Shown piece by piece: positions 1 through 5,077 of a stretch of DNA of 6,242 nucleotides (positions are counted from its first letter, which is position 1; each line of letters begins with the position of its first letter). Origin of the DNA: Gemmatimonadota bacterium (lineage in GTDB: Bacteria; Gemmatimonadota; Gemmatimonadetes; Gemmatimonadales; GWC2-71-9). The translations under genes and the position numbers were made by a program. The stretch lies in contig JAEHDT010000085.1 in the NCBI GenBank assembly GCA_016880225.1, forward strand, positions 1-6,242, read 5' to 3'. The notes below the pieces were generated by a model that was given only the letters and a program-made list of their open reading frames with translations, was not told where the DNA came from and did not search any database.

Positions 1-989
1 ATCGCCCGCAGCCTCGCGCCGACGTGCTCGATCGGGTGCTCGGCGCCGGCGCGCCGCAGCGCCTCGAAGCGGCGCCCGCCGCTCCGGCTTTCGGCGATCC
101 ACTCCCGCGCGAACTCCCCCGATTGGATGTCCGCCAGGATGCGCTGCATCGCGGCCCGCACCTCGGGCGTCACGATCTTCGGGCCACGCGTGTAGTCCCC
201 GTATTCCGCGGTGTCGCTGATCGAGTAGCGCATGAACTTCATGCCGCCGCGATACATCAGGTCCACGATCAGCTTCAGCTCGTGCATGCACTCGAAGTAG
301 GCGATCTCCGGAGCGTACCCCGCGGCCGTGAGGGTCTCGAAACCGGCCTGGATCAGCGCCGTGACGCCGCCGCACAGGACCGTCTGCTCGCCGAACAGGT
401 CGGTCTCCGTTTCCTCGCGGAACGTCGTCTCGAAGACGCCCGCGCGCGCGCAGCCGATCCCCACCGCGTACGCCAGCGCGTCCGCCAGTGCGTTGCCGCT
501 CGCATCCGTGTGCACCGCGACGAGCGCCGGCACCCCCCGGCCCGCCTGGAACTCGCTGCGCACCAGGTGCCCGGGGGACTTCGGGGCGATCATCGCGACG
601 TCCACGCCGGCCGGCGGCACGATCTCTCCGAAGTGTACGTTGAACCCGTGCGCGAACAGCAGGGTCTTGCCGCGTGAGAGGTTCGCAGCCACGCCGGTCT
701 CGTACACCGCGCGCGCCTCCTGATCCGGGACGAGCATCATGATGACATCCGCCGCCCGCGCCGCTTCCGCGACCGGCCGCACGTCCAGCTCCTCCGCCCG
801 TGCTCGCTGCCACGACGCGCCGCCGGGGCGCAGCCCCACGACCACCTGCTTTCCGACGCCAGAATCCCGCAGGTTGAGCACGTGCGCGTGGCCCTGGCTG
901 CCGTATCCGATCACGGCGATCACTCGGGTATCGAGCCGTGCGGGATCGGCGTCCGAGTCGTAGAAAATGCGCGTTTCCGTCGAGCTCAT
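1..989 (-). CDS. ilvC: Ketol-acid reductoisomerase, class I (3' end beyond window)
   Basis: Acetohydroxyacid isomeroreductase: Mg-dependent isomerisation and NAD(P)H reduction of 2-acetolactate or 2-aceto-2-hydroxybutyrate, the second common step of valine and isoleucine synthesis, in the cytosol. My translation gives 329 open codons with no stop before the window edge. Class I proteins are about 335-340 residues, so only around ten residues are missing. Visible features: Rossmann motif GYGSQG (28-33), loop GLRPGGASW (52-60) at the cofactor 2'-phosphate site, catalytic-type His114 in AHGFN, PKSPGH (136-141), Mg-ligand motif TDLFGE (Asp197, Glu201), second metal site ECMHE (Glu233, Glu237) and RYSIS (254-258). 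The ATG overlaps the ilvN stop as ATGA. A strong GGAGG lies 7 bases upstream (997-1001) and supports this start. It is the fourth gene of the leu-ilv unit. Function is secure from the motifs; cofactor preference is not determined. Confidence 0.97.
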   Translation of the reverse strand, partial: MSSTETRIFYDSDADPARLDTRVIAVIGYGSQGHAHVLNLRDSGVGKQVVVGLRPGGASWQRARAEELDVRPVAEAARAADVIMMLVPDQEARAVYETGVAANLSRGKTLLFAHGFNVHFGEIVPPAGVDVAMIAPKSPGHLVRSEFQAGRGVPALVAVHTDASGNALADALAYAVGIGCARAGVFETTFREETETDLFGEQTVLCGGVTALIQAGFETLTAAGYAPEIAYFECMHELKLIVDLMYRGGMKFMRYSISDTAEYGDYTRGPKIVTPEVRAAMQRILADIQSGEFAREWIAESRSGGRRFEALRRAGAEHPIEHVGARLRA

Positions 990-1270
990 CGTCTGGCCTC
1001 CGTAGTGGAATCCTCACCCCCGAGAACCATCACCGACCGCACCCCGATCATCTTCTGAAACTGCTGCGCCACCCGCTCAGCCGTGACCGCGTCGGCCTTC
1101 AGCACGAACGTCATTCGCGACACGCCGGCGGTGCCGCTCGGATGCAGCGCGAGTCCCTCGACCGGGACGTTGCGCCGGCGCAGTACGCCTACTGCGCGGT
1201 TGAGCGTCGCCAACCCGTCGTCGAGCAGCACGGCGACCGTATGCACGGTTGACGCGGGCGGTTCAGTCAC
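986..1270 (-). CDS. ilvN: Acetolactate synthase small (regulatory) subunit, single ACT domain
   Basis: Predicted regulatory partner of IlvB. At 94 residues it is one ACT domain without the C-terminal domain of the roughly 160-residue IlvH type, similar in size to the short E. coli IlvN/IlvM forms. The ACT core runs from about residue 9 (TVHTVAVLL) through SRMTFVL (about 51-57) to GVRSVMVL near the C-terminus. The start is GTG at 1270, overlapping the end of ilvB by 8 bases. No clear Shine-Dalgarno is present, so translation is probably coupled to ilvB. A second in-frame GTG at 1246 (Val9) is possible, as the ACT fold begins there. The stop overlaps the ilvC start as ATGA. Oddity: the usual N-x-x-G ligand loop reads DDGLATLNR (17-25), and the Asn of the NIES motif is Pro36 (see findings), so the valine response may be altered. 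Identity rests on the ACT pattern plus position between ilvB and ilvC. Confidence 0.9.
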   Translation of the reverse strand: MTEPPASTVHTVAVLLDDGLATLNRAVGVLRRRNVPVEGLALHPSGTAGVSRMTFVLKADAVTAERVAQQFQKMIGVRSVMVLGGEDSTTEARR

Positions 1271-2954
1271 CGGCCGCGCCCACGACCGGCGCCGATTCGA
1301 TCGGCTCCGACAGCGAGCCGCCGGGTGGAATCATCGGAAACACGTTGGCTTCCTGTTCGATCACGAACTCGACCAGCGCCGGTCCGGGCTGGGCGTTCGC
1401 GCGCCCGACGGTATCCGCGAGCTCGGCCGCGTCCTTCACCCGGTAGCCGGGGATGCCGTACGCCTCCGCCAGCTTGACGTAGTCCGGGCTCCAGATCGGG
1501 GTGCAGGAGTAGCGCTTCTCATGAAAGAACTGCTGCCACTGCCGCACCATGCCGAGGTAGCCGTTGTTGAAGACCGCCAGCTTCACGGGCAGCCGCTCCT
1601 GCACCATGGTCGCGATCTCCGCCATGTTCATCTGGAAGCCGCCGTCGCCCGAGATCGCCCACACCGTATCGCCCGGCCGCGCGAGGTGGACGCCCATGGC
1701 CGCCGGCACGGCGAACCCCATGGCGCCCAGACCGCCCGACGTGATGTGGGTGTTGGGGTGCCGGTAGGGAAACAGCTTCGCGACCCACATCTGGTGTTGT
1801 CCCACGTCCGAAACAATGGTGCAGGCACCGCCGCTCGCGTCGCAGATGGAGGCGAGGATCGCTTCGGGCGACAGCTCGCCTCGATACGACGCCGGCCCCG
1901 GGCGCGCGAAGCTGCGGATGTGCTCCAGCCAGCGGTCGCAGCGCCGCGGCTCCACCGCGGCGAGCAGGCGGCGCGTGACGTCGCGCGCGTCACCCACGAT
2001 CCCGACGGCGGCGGGCACGTTCTTCCCGATCTCCGCGCGATCGAGGTCGATGTGTACGATGCGCGCCTGGCGCGCGAAGCTCGCGGTGTTGCCGGTGACG
2101 CGGTCGTCGAAGCGCAGCCCGATACCGATGATCACGTCGGCGTTCTGGATGGCGCGGTTCACATGCACCTCGCCGTGCATTCCCGGCATGCCGAGGTGGA
2201 GCGGGTGGCCGTCGGGGAAAGCGCTGATGCCGAGCAGCGTGGTAATGACCGGGATTCCGGTCTTCTCGGCGAGCGCCCGCACTTCCGCGTACGCCCCGGC
2301 GAGGATCGCCCCGTGCCCCACCATGAGGAGCGGCCGTTCCGCACCCTTGATGAGCCGCGCCGCGGCGCGCACTCCGTCTTCAATGGACCCGAGAGCCCGG
2401 CCCCGCGTGCCAGTGCGGGGAGCAGGGGTCCCATGCCACTCCACCTTCTGGTTCTGCACGTCCTTGGGCACGTCGACCAGCACCGGCCCCGGCCGGCCCT
2501 CCGCCGCGACGGTCATCGCTTCGGCGACGACGTCCGCCAGCTCGGCGGCGTCCTGCACGAGATAGCTGTGCTTGGTGATCGGCATGGTGATGCCGATGAT
2601 GTCGGTCTCCTGGAAGGCGTCGCGCCCCATCATCGGGCGGGACACCTGCCCGGTGATCGCCACGACGGGGGAGCTGTCCATATGCGCCGCGGCGAGCCCG
2701 GTGACGAGGTTCGTCGCCCCCGGGCCAGACGTGGCCACGCACACCCCTACCCGCCCACTCGCCCGCGCGTACCCGTCGGCCGCATGGGCCGCCGCCTGCT
2801 CGTGCCGCACCAGGATATGGCGCAGGCGCGGGTGCTCTGGCAGCGCGTGATAGAACGGCATGATGGCGCCGCCCGGGTATCCGAAGATCACCTCCACCCC
2901 GGCGTCCACGAGCCCGCGACACAGGATCTCCGCCCCCGAGAGCTTCTCGCTCAT
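1263..2954 (-). CDS. ilvB: Acetolactate synthase large (catalytic) subunit
   Basis: Thiamine-diphosphate- and FAD-dependent acetohydroxyacid synthase. It condenses two pyruvates to 2-acetolactate, or pyruvate with 2-ketobutyrate to 2-aceto-2-hydroxybutyrate. The 563 residues match the family's usual length. Domains in order: N-terminal ThDP (pyrimidine) domain about 5-170 with catalytic Glu52 in VRHEQAAAHAADGYARASG; central FAD-binding domain about 190-330 with RFDDRVTG (281-288); C-terminal ThDP domain about 365-540 with SGGLGAMGFAVPAAMG (406-421). The Mg/ThDP motif starts at GDGGFQMN (436-443) and ends at NN (463-464), followed by GYLGMVRQW. The QW with Trp473 and the C-terminal NVFPMIPPGG segment are typical of anabolic synthases rather than other ThDP decarboxylases. 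The ATG start has GGGGAG 9 bases upstream, embedded in the last codons of leuA. The leuA stop is only 4 bases away, so co-translation is likely. Confidence 0.98.
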   Translation of the reverse strand: MSEKLSGAEILCRGLVDAGVEVIFGYPGGAIMPFYHALPEHPRLRHILVRHEQAAAHAADGYARASGRVGVCVATSGPGATNLVTGLAAAHMDSSPVVAITGQVSRPMMGRDAFQETDIIGITMPITKHSYLVQDAAELADVVAEAMTVAAEGRPGPVLVDVPKDVQNQKVEWHGTPAPRTGTRGRALGSIEDGVRAAARLIKGAERPLLMVGHGAILAGAYAEVRALAEKTGIPVITTLLGISAFPDGHPLHLGMPGMHGEVHVNRAIQNADVIIGIGLRFDDRVTGNTASFARQARIVHIDLDRAEIGKNVPAAVGIVGDARDVTRRLLAAVEPRRCDRWLEHIRSFARPGPASYRGELSPEAILASICDASGGACTIVSDVGQHQMWVAKLFPYRHPNTHITSGGLGAMGFAVPAAMGVHLARPGDTVWAISGDGGFQMNMAEIATMVQERLPVKLAVFNNGYLGMVRQWQQFFHEKRYSCTPIWSPDYVKLAEAYGIPGYRVKDAAELADTVGRANAQPGPALVEFVIEQEANVFPMIPPGGSLSEPIESAPVVGAAGD

Positions 2955-2958
2955 GGGC

Positions 2959-4518
2959 TCACACTCCCCAGAAATAGCTGGCGTTCAGGGATTGGTCCTC
3001 CAGCTGGTCGGCGTGGCTCACCTTGTTCAGGGCGTGCACCAGCGCTCGGGCGCTCGCTTCGACGATGTCGGTCGAGGCCCCGTGGCCGGAGAGCGATTTC
3101 CCGTCGATCCGCGCCTGCACCAGCACCTGCCCCAGGCTGTCGCGCCCCGGCGTGACCGACTGGACGGTGAGGTTCATGACGTCCACCTGGCGACCCACGA
3201 CCTTGGCGATCGCCGCGAACGCCGCGGCGATCGGGCCGTTGCCGGAGGCCGTCGCGGAGCGCTCCCGGCCGTCCGCCGCGGGGCCCGCGAGCCGCACGTC
3301 GGCGGTCGCGGCCACGGTCCCGCACGTCACCTGGAGATGGGTGAGCCGGTACGCCTCCGGCGCGTCGTGGAACCGCCCGTGCAACAGCGCGAGCAGGTCT
3401 TCATCCAGGATCTCGCGCTTCTTGTCCGCGAGCGCGGTGAACTCGCCGTACAGCTTGGCGATGGTCGTGTCGTCCAGCTCGTAACCGAGCTCGCGGTAGC
3501 GCCGCTCCAGCGCGTGGCGGCCCGAGTGCTTGCCCAGCACCAGGCTCGAGCGCGCGACCCCCACCTCCTCTGGCCGGATGATCTCGTAGGTGAGGCCGTT
3601 CTGGAGCACGCCGTGCTGGTGGATCCCCGCCTCGTGGGCGAACGCGTTGCGCCCCACGACGGCCTTGTTCGGCTGGGGGAACACGCCGATCACGTGGGAC
3701 AAGAGCTGGCTCGTGCGGTACAGCTCCTGGGGATTCACACCGCAGCGGAACGACACCGCCCCCGGCCGCACCCGTCCCGCCACCACGATCTCCTCCAGCG
3801 CCGCGTTGCCGGCGCGCTCGCCGATCCCGTTCACTGTGCACTCGACCTGACCGGCGCCGGCTTCGATCGCCGCCAGCGAATTGGCCACCGCGAGGCCCAG
3901 GTCGTCGTGGCAGTGGGCGCTGAAGACCACCCGCTCGGCGCCGGGCACGCGCTCGCGCACGGCGCGGAACATGGTTCCGTACTCGACGGGCAGCGCGTAT
4001 CCCACCGTATCGGGCAGGTTGATCGTGGTCGCCCCCGCGGCGATCGCGGCCTCCACCACCCGGCACAGGAACTCGAGGTCGGTGCGGGTCGCGTCTTCGG
4101 CCGAGAACTCGACGTCGTCCGTGTAGCGGCGGGCGCGCCGCACCGCCTCGCCGGCGCGCTCCAGGCACTGCTCGCGGCTGAGCCGCAGCTTGCACTCGAG
4201 GTGCAGGTCGGACGTCGCGATGAAGACGTGGACGCGCGGCCGGGCCGCCGGTTGCAGCGCCTCGCCGGCCAAGTCGATATCGCGGTCGTGGCAGCGGGCC
4301 AGGGCGGCGATCACGGGGCGGCGCACCGTCTCGGCGACCATCCGCACGGCGCGCCGATCGCCCTCCGAAGCGCTCGGGAACCCCGCCTCGATCACGTCCA
4401 CGCCGAGCGCGTCCAGCTGCTGCGCCAGCCGCAGCTTCTCCTCGGCGCTCATCGAGTTGCCGGGCGCCTGCTCGCCGTCGCGCAGGGTCGTGTCGAAGAT
4501 GATGACGTTGCTCCCCAT
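2959..4518 (-). CDS. leuA: 2-isopropylmalate synthase
   Basis: First committed step of leucine synthesis: acetyl-CoA plus 2-ketoisovalerate gives 2-isopropylmalate and CoA. The 519 residues match the usual bacterial LeuA length. The N-terminal HMGL-like TIM barrel (about 4-270) holds FDTTLRDGEQAPGNSM (8-23), LPDTVGYALP (168-177), metal-site HCHDDLGLA (202-210; His202, His204) and NGIGERAGNAALEE (230-243). The linker has HEAGIHQHG (295-303) and LGKHSGRHAL (328-337). The C-terminal regulatory dimer domain (about 390-510) contains SGNGPIAAAF and STDIVEASARALVHALNK, as expected for leucine-feedback-inhibited enzymes. The start is the ATG at 4518, directly before the conserved strand; GGGAG sits 11 bases upstream (4530-4534). 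An upstream in-frame TTG at 4560 would add 14 residues encoded in the terminator tail and the Shine-Dalgarno region, so it was rejected. It is the first structural gene after the leader and attenuator. Confidence 0.98.
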   Translation of the reverse strand: MGSNVIIFDTTLRDGEQAPGNSMSAEEKLRLAQQLDALGVDVIEAGFPSASEGDRRAVRMVAETVRRPVIAALARCHDRDIDLAGEALQPAARPRVHVFIATSDLHLECKLRLSREQCLERAGEAVRRARRYTDDVEFSAEDATRTDLEFLCRVVEAAIAAGATTINLPDTVGYALPVEYGTMFRAVRERVPGAERVVFSAHCHDDLGLAVANSLAAIEAGAGQVECTVNGIGERAGNAALEEIVVAGRVRPGAVSFRCGVNPQELYRTSQLLSHVIGVFPQPNKAVVGRNAFAHEAGIHQHGVLQNGLTYEIIRPEEVGVARSSLVLGKHSGRHALERRYRELGYELDDTTIAKLYGEFTALADKKREILDEDLLALLHGRFHDAPEAYRLTHLQVTCGTVAATADVRLAGPAADGRERSATASGNGPIAAAFAAIAKVVGRQVDVMNLTVQSVTPGRDSLGQVLVQARIDGKSLSGHGASTDIVEASARALVHALNKVSHADQLEDQSLNASYFWGV

Positions 4519-4558
4519 GATGGGCTCTGCTCCCTTTCCCGGTGCTGGTGGTGGCGAC

Positions 4559-4589
4559 AAAAAAGCCGCGAACCGGTTGGGTCCGCGGC
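4559..4589 (-). terminator. Intrinsic terminator (attenuator) before leuA
   Basis: Read on the minus strand, GCCGCGGACC pairs with GGTTCGCGGC around the 5-base loop CAACC: ten consecutive pairs, one of them G-U. The stem occupies 4589-4565 and is followed at once by six T (4564-4559). This is a textbook rho-independent terminator. It lies between the leader ORF stop (4622) and the leuA start (4518), so it can only stop transcription before leuA. Its 5' arm is also the partner of an upstream antiterminator segment, which makes it a conditional attenuator. Confidence 0.92.
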
Positions 4590-4653
4590 GCTCGATCCTG
4601 CCTTGCTGCTCGTCTAGTCGATCATCTCATCGTCTCGCGCGCGCCGCCGACCC
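4579..4653 (-). promoter_or_regulatory. Candidate antiterminator pairing of the leu-ilv leader RNA
   Basis: The minus-strand RNA segment GGGTCGGCGGCGC (4653-4641), within codons 21-25 of the leader ORF, is complementary to GCGCCGCGGACCC (4591-4579) at 12 of 13 positions with one G-G mismatch. The second segment contains the whole 5' arm of the leuA attenuator, so this helix and the terminator cannot coexist. If a ribosome stalls on the Leu/Val/Ile codons upstream, the first segment is free to form this helix and let transcription continue. The complementarity is read directly; its role is inferred. Confidence 0.75.
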
Positions 4654-4714
4654 CCTCCTGAGCAATCAGGCTCAGCAGGACGAGGACCAGGACCAGCAGC
4701 AGCGCGAACGGCAT
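4622..4714 (-). CDS. Leu/Val/Ile-rich leader peptide of the leu-ilv operon
   Basis: A 30-codon ORF between the leu promoter and the leuA attenuator. Codons 5-17 read LLLVLVLVLLSLI: 8 Leu, 3 Val, 1 Ile and one Ser, all branched-chain residues made by the downstream genes. The rest is polar and Gly-rich and ends at TGA 4624-4622. As in other attenuator leaders, the peptide itself probably has no function; translating it senses charged tRNA-Leu (mostly CTG) and perhaps tRNA-Val and tRNA-Ile. The start is ATG 4714, with an in-frame GTG just before it (4717). The ribosome site is weak: GGAG lies 15 bases upstream and AGG 6 bases upstream. Alternative: a tiny hydrophobic membrane protein. The antiterminator and terminator directly downstream make a leader much more likely. 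No gene symbol is assigned because the family is not recognised by sequence. Confidence 0.87.
   Translation of the reverse strand: MPFALLLVLVLVLLSLIAQEGVGGARETMR
4653..4680 (-). promoter_or_regulatory. Hairpin inside the Leu codon run (pause-type)
   Basis: In the minus-strand RNA, CTGAGC (4675-4670) pairs perfectly with GCTCAG (4663-4658) around a 6-base loop. After a G-G mismatch the stem continues with four more pairs (4680-4677 with 4656-4653, one G-U). It covers leader codons 12-21, overlapping the last Leu and Ile codons, and abuts the antiterminator segment. It resembles the early 1:2 or pause hairpin of known attenuators. A ribosome stalled on the Leu run would melt it. The role is inferred. 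Confidence 0.5.
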
Positions 4715-4731
4715 CACGAGCCTATGGCGCT

Positions 4732-4769
4732 CCGATTCGGGGAATGCGCGGCCGTGACGATCGAATCGG
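4732..4769. repeat. Inverted repeat CCGATTCG / CGAATCGG around the leu transcription start
   Basis: CCGATTCG (4732-4739) and CGAATCGG (4762-4769) are perfect 8-base inverted copies with centres 30 bp apart, close to three helical turns. The right copy lies immediately downstream of the predicted leu -10 box and covers the expected start site; the left copy overlaps the GGAG upstream of the leader ORF. It could be a paired operator, or an RNA hairpin if transcription starts early enough. Its function is unknown. Confidence 0.4.
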
Positions 4770-4770
4770 G

Positions 4771-4799
4771 AGAATAGACCCCGGGACGGGTACGGTCAA
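4771..4799 (-). promoter_or_regulatory. Sigma70-type promoter for the leu-ilv operon
   Basis: On the minus strand TTGACC (4799-4794) is a 5/6 match to the -35 consensus, followed by an exact 17-base spacer and TATTCT (4776-4771), a 4/6 match to the -10 with the key T1, A2 and T6 present. The expected start is near 4764, giving a 5' leader of about 50 bases before the leader ORF and about 245 bases before leuA. It is the best promoter match in the intergenic region on this strand. Confidence 0.7.
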
Positions 4800-4821
4800 G
4801 CCTGTCGGAACGGGGGGCGGT

Positions 4822-4837
4822 ACCCACTCAGGTGGGT
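4822..4837. promoter_or_regulatory. Palindrome ACCCAC-TCAG-GTGGGT between the two promoters
   Basis: A perfect 6-base inverted repeat with a 4-base centre, lying between the divergent promoter candidates and ending 3 bp before the his -35 box (4841). The position suits an operator for a dimeric regulator of one or both operons. No regulator family can be named from the site, and a 16-bp G/C-rich palindrome could be chance. Confidence 0.4.
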
Positions 4838-4840
4838 GGG

Positions 4841-4870
4841 TTGACGCGTCTGGGCCTGCGGCTTTAGCTA
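4841..4870 (+). promoter_or_regulatory. Tentative promoter for the his operon
   Basis: TTGACG (4841-4846) matches the -35 consensus at 5/6. The only AT-rich stretch downstream is TTTAGCTATT (4863-4872); TAGCTA at 4865-4870 gives an 18-base spacer but a poor -10 match. A start at about 4877-4880 would be at or within a few bases of the his leader ATG. The -35 and the position are suggestive; the -10 is weak, so this is only a candidate. Confidence 0.4.
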
Positions 4871-4879
4871 TTCCACATC

Positions 4880-4960
4880 ATGCGGCACTACTCGGCGCAC
4901 CACCGGCATCACCATCGCCACCCGTTCGCGGGGGGGCAGCCGGAGGCGTACACGAGGTAA
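4880..4960 (+). CDS. hisL: His-rich leader peptide of the his operon
   Basis: A 26-codon ORF ending in TAA, just upstream of a terminator and hisG. Codons 3-14 read HYSAHHRHHHRH, seven His in twelve codons, then Pro-Phe, much like the His run followed by Pro in enterobacterial HisL. The remainder (GGQPEAYTR) carries the RNA segments used in alternative folding. The peptide is likely a by-product; its translation would sense charged tRNA-His. No Shine-Dalgarno precedes the ATG and the predicted transcript start is very close, so leaderless initiation is possible. Both CAC and CAT codons are used. A metal-binding peptide is an alternative, but the downstream competing hairpins argue for a leader. 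The symbol is given by functional analogy, not by homology. Confidence 0.87.
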   Translation: MRHYSAHHRHHHRHPFAGGQPEAYTR

Positions 4961-5000
4961 CGAGTAGCCCGTAATCCTTGAGTACAACGCCGACGCCGGC
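4897..5000 (+). promoter_or_regulatory. Competing helices of the his leader RNA (1:2 and antiterminator 2:3)
   Basis: Segment 1 (4897-4907, inside His codons 7-10) can pair with segment 2 (4939-4949) at 9 of 11 positions, including the perfect CCGGC/GCCGG core (4903-4907 with 4939-4943). It encloses a small CCCG-TTCG-CGGG hairpin (4921-4932). Segment 2 can instead pair with segment 3: GCCGG (4939-4943) with CCGGC (4996-5000), GGCG (4945-4948) with CGCC (4988-4991), and TAC (4949-4951) with GTA (4982-4984), 12 pairs with an internal loop and a bulge. Segment 3 includes the 5' arm of the terminator, so a ribosome stalled on His codons would break 1:2, allow 2:3 and prevent termination. Pairings are seen; the mechanism is inferred. 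Confidence 0.65.
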
Positions 5001-5024
5001 CCCTGAGGCCGGCGTCGTTGTTTT
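4991..5024 (+). terminator. Intrinsic terminator (attenuator) before hisG
   Basis: CGACGCCGGCC (4991-5001) pairs perfectly with GGCCGGCGTCG (5007-5017), eleven pairs around the loop CCTGA, followed by TTGTTTT (5018-5024). Bases ACAACG upstream (4984-4989) can also pair with CGTTGT (5016-5021) in an alternative bulged stem. It lies 30 bases after the leader stop and 53 bases before the hisG ATG, so it is placed to terminate before hisG. The U-tract is interrupted by one G but is still good. Confidence 0.88.
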
Positions 5025-5042
5025 CTGGAACGCCGCCGGCCT

Positions 5043-5067
5043 CGAGGTTCCGACTCGGCCAACCTCG
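5043..5067 (+). promoter_or_regulatory. Hairpin touching the hisG ribosome binding site
   Basis: CGAGGTT (5043-5049) pairs perfectly with AACCTCG (5061-5067) around an 11-base loop that itself contains CCG-ACT-CGG (5050-5058). The 3' arm runs into the Shine-Dalgarno GGAG (5067-5070) of hisG. The structure could reduce or pace hisG initiation. It may be incidental in such GC-rich RNA. Confidence 0.4.
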
Positions 5068-5077
5068 GAGCGAAGCG

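Noticed and set aside
1083..3155. Long open frame on the plus strand (690 codons) opposite ilvN-ilvB-leuA
   Set aside because: It is antisense to genes with full catalytic motifs, is rich in Arg, His, Gly and Asp as expected for high-GC shadow frames, and has no recognisable domain.
4519..4560. Upstream TTG extension of leuA
   Set aside because: The extra 14 codons are encoded by the terminator tail and the Shine-Dalgarno region and do not match the family N-terminus.
2860..4617. Long open frame on the plus strand (585 codons) opposite leuA
   Set aside because: Antisense shadow of leuA; low-complexity R/H/A/V-rich translation, and it runs across the attenuator with no start signal.
4605..4705. 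Extra pairing of GACGAGCAGC (RNA 4614-4605) with the Leu-codon run
   Set aside because: It matches several CTG/CTC registers at 6-9 bases because the codon run is repetitive; too promiscuous to claim as a specific helix.
4519..4764. T-box riboswitch or other metabolite riboswitch upstream of leuA
   Set aside because: No T-box core sequence or specifier-loop architecture was recognised; the coding leader and antiterminator explain the region better.
4880..4960. His-rich ORF as a nickel/zinc-binding peptide gene
   Set aside because: Its location directly before hisG with a mutually exclusive hairpin set fits a his leader; no metal-related neighbour is present.
5018..5077. Upstream TTG extension of hisG
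   Set aside because: It would begin in the terminator U-tract; ATG 5078 has GGAG at the right distance and starts just before the conserved LGLPKGRM.
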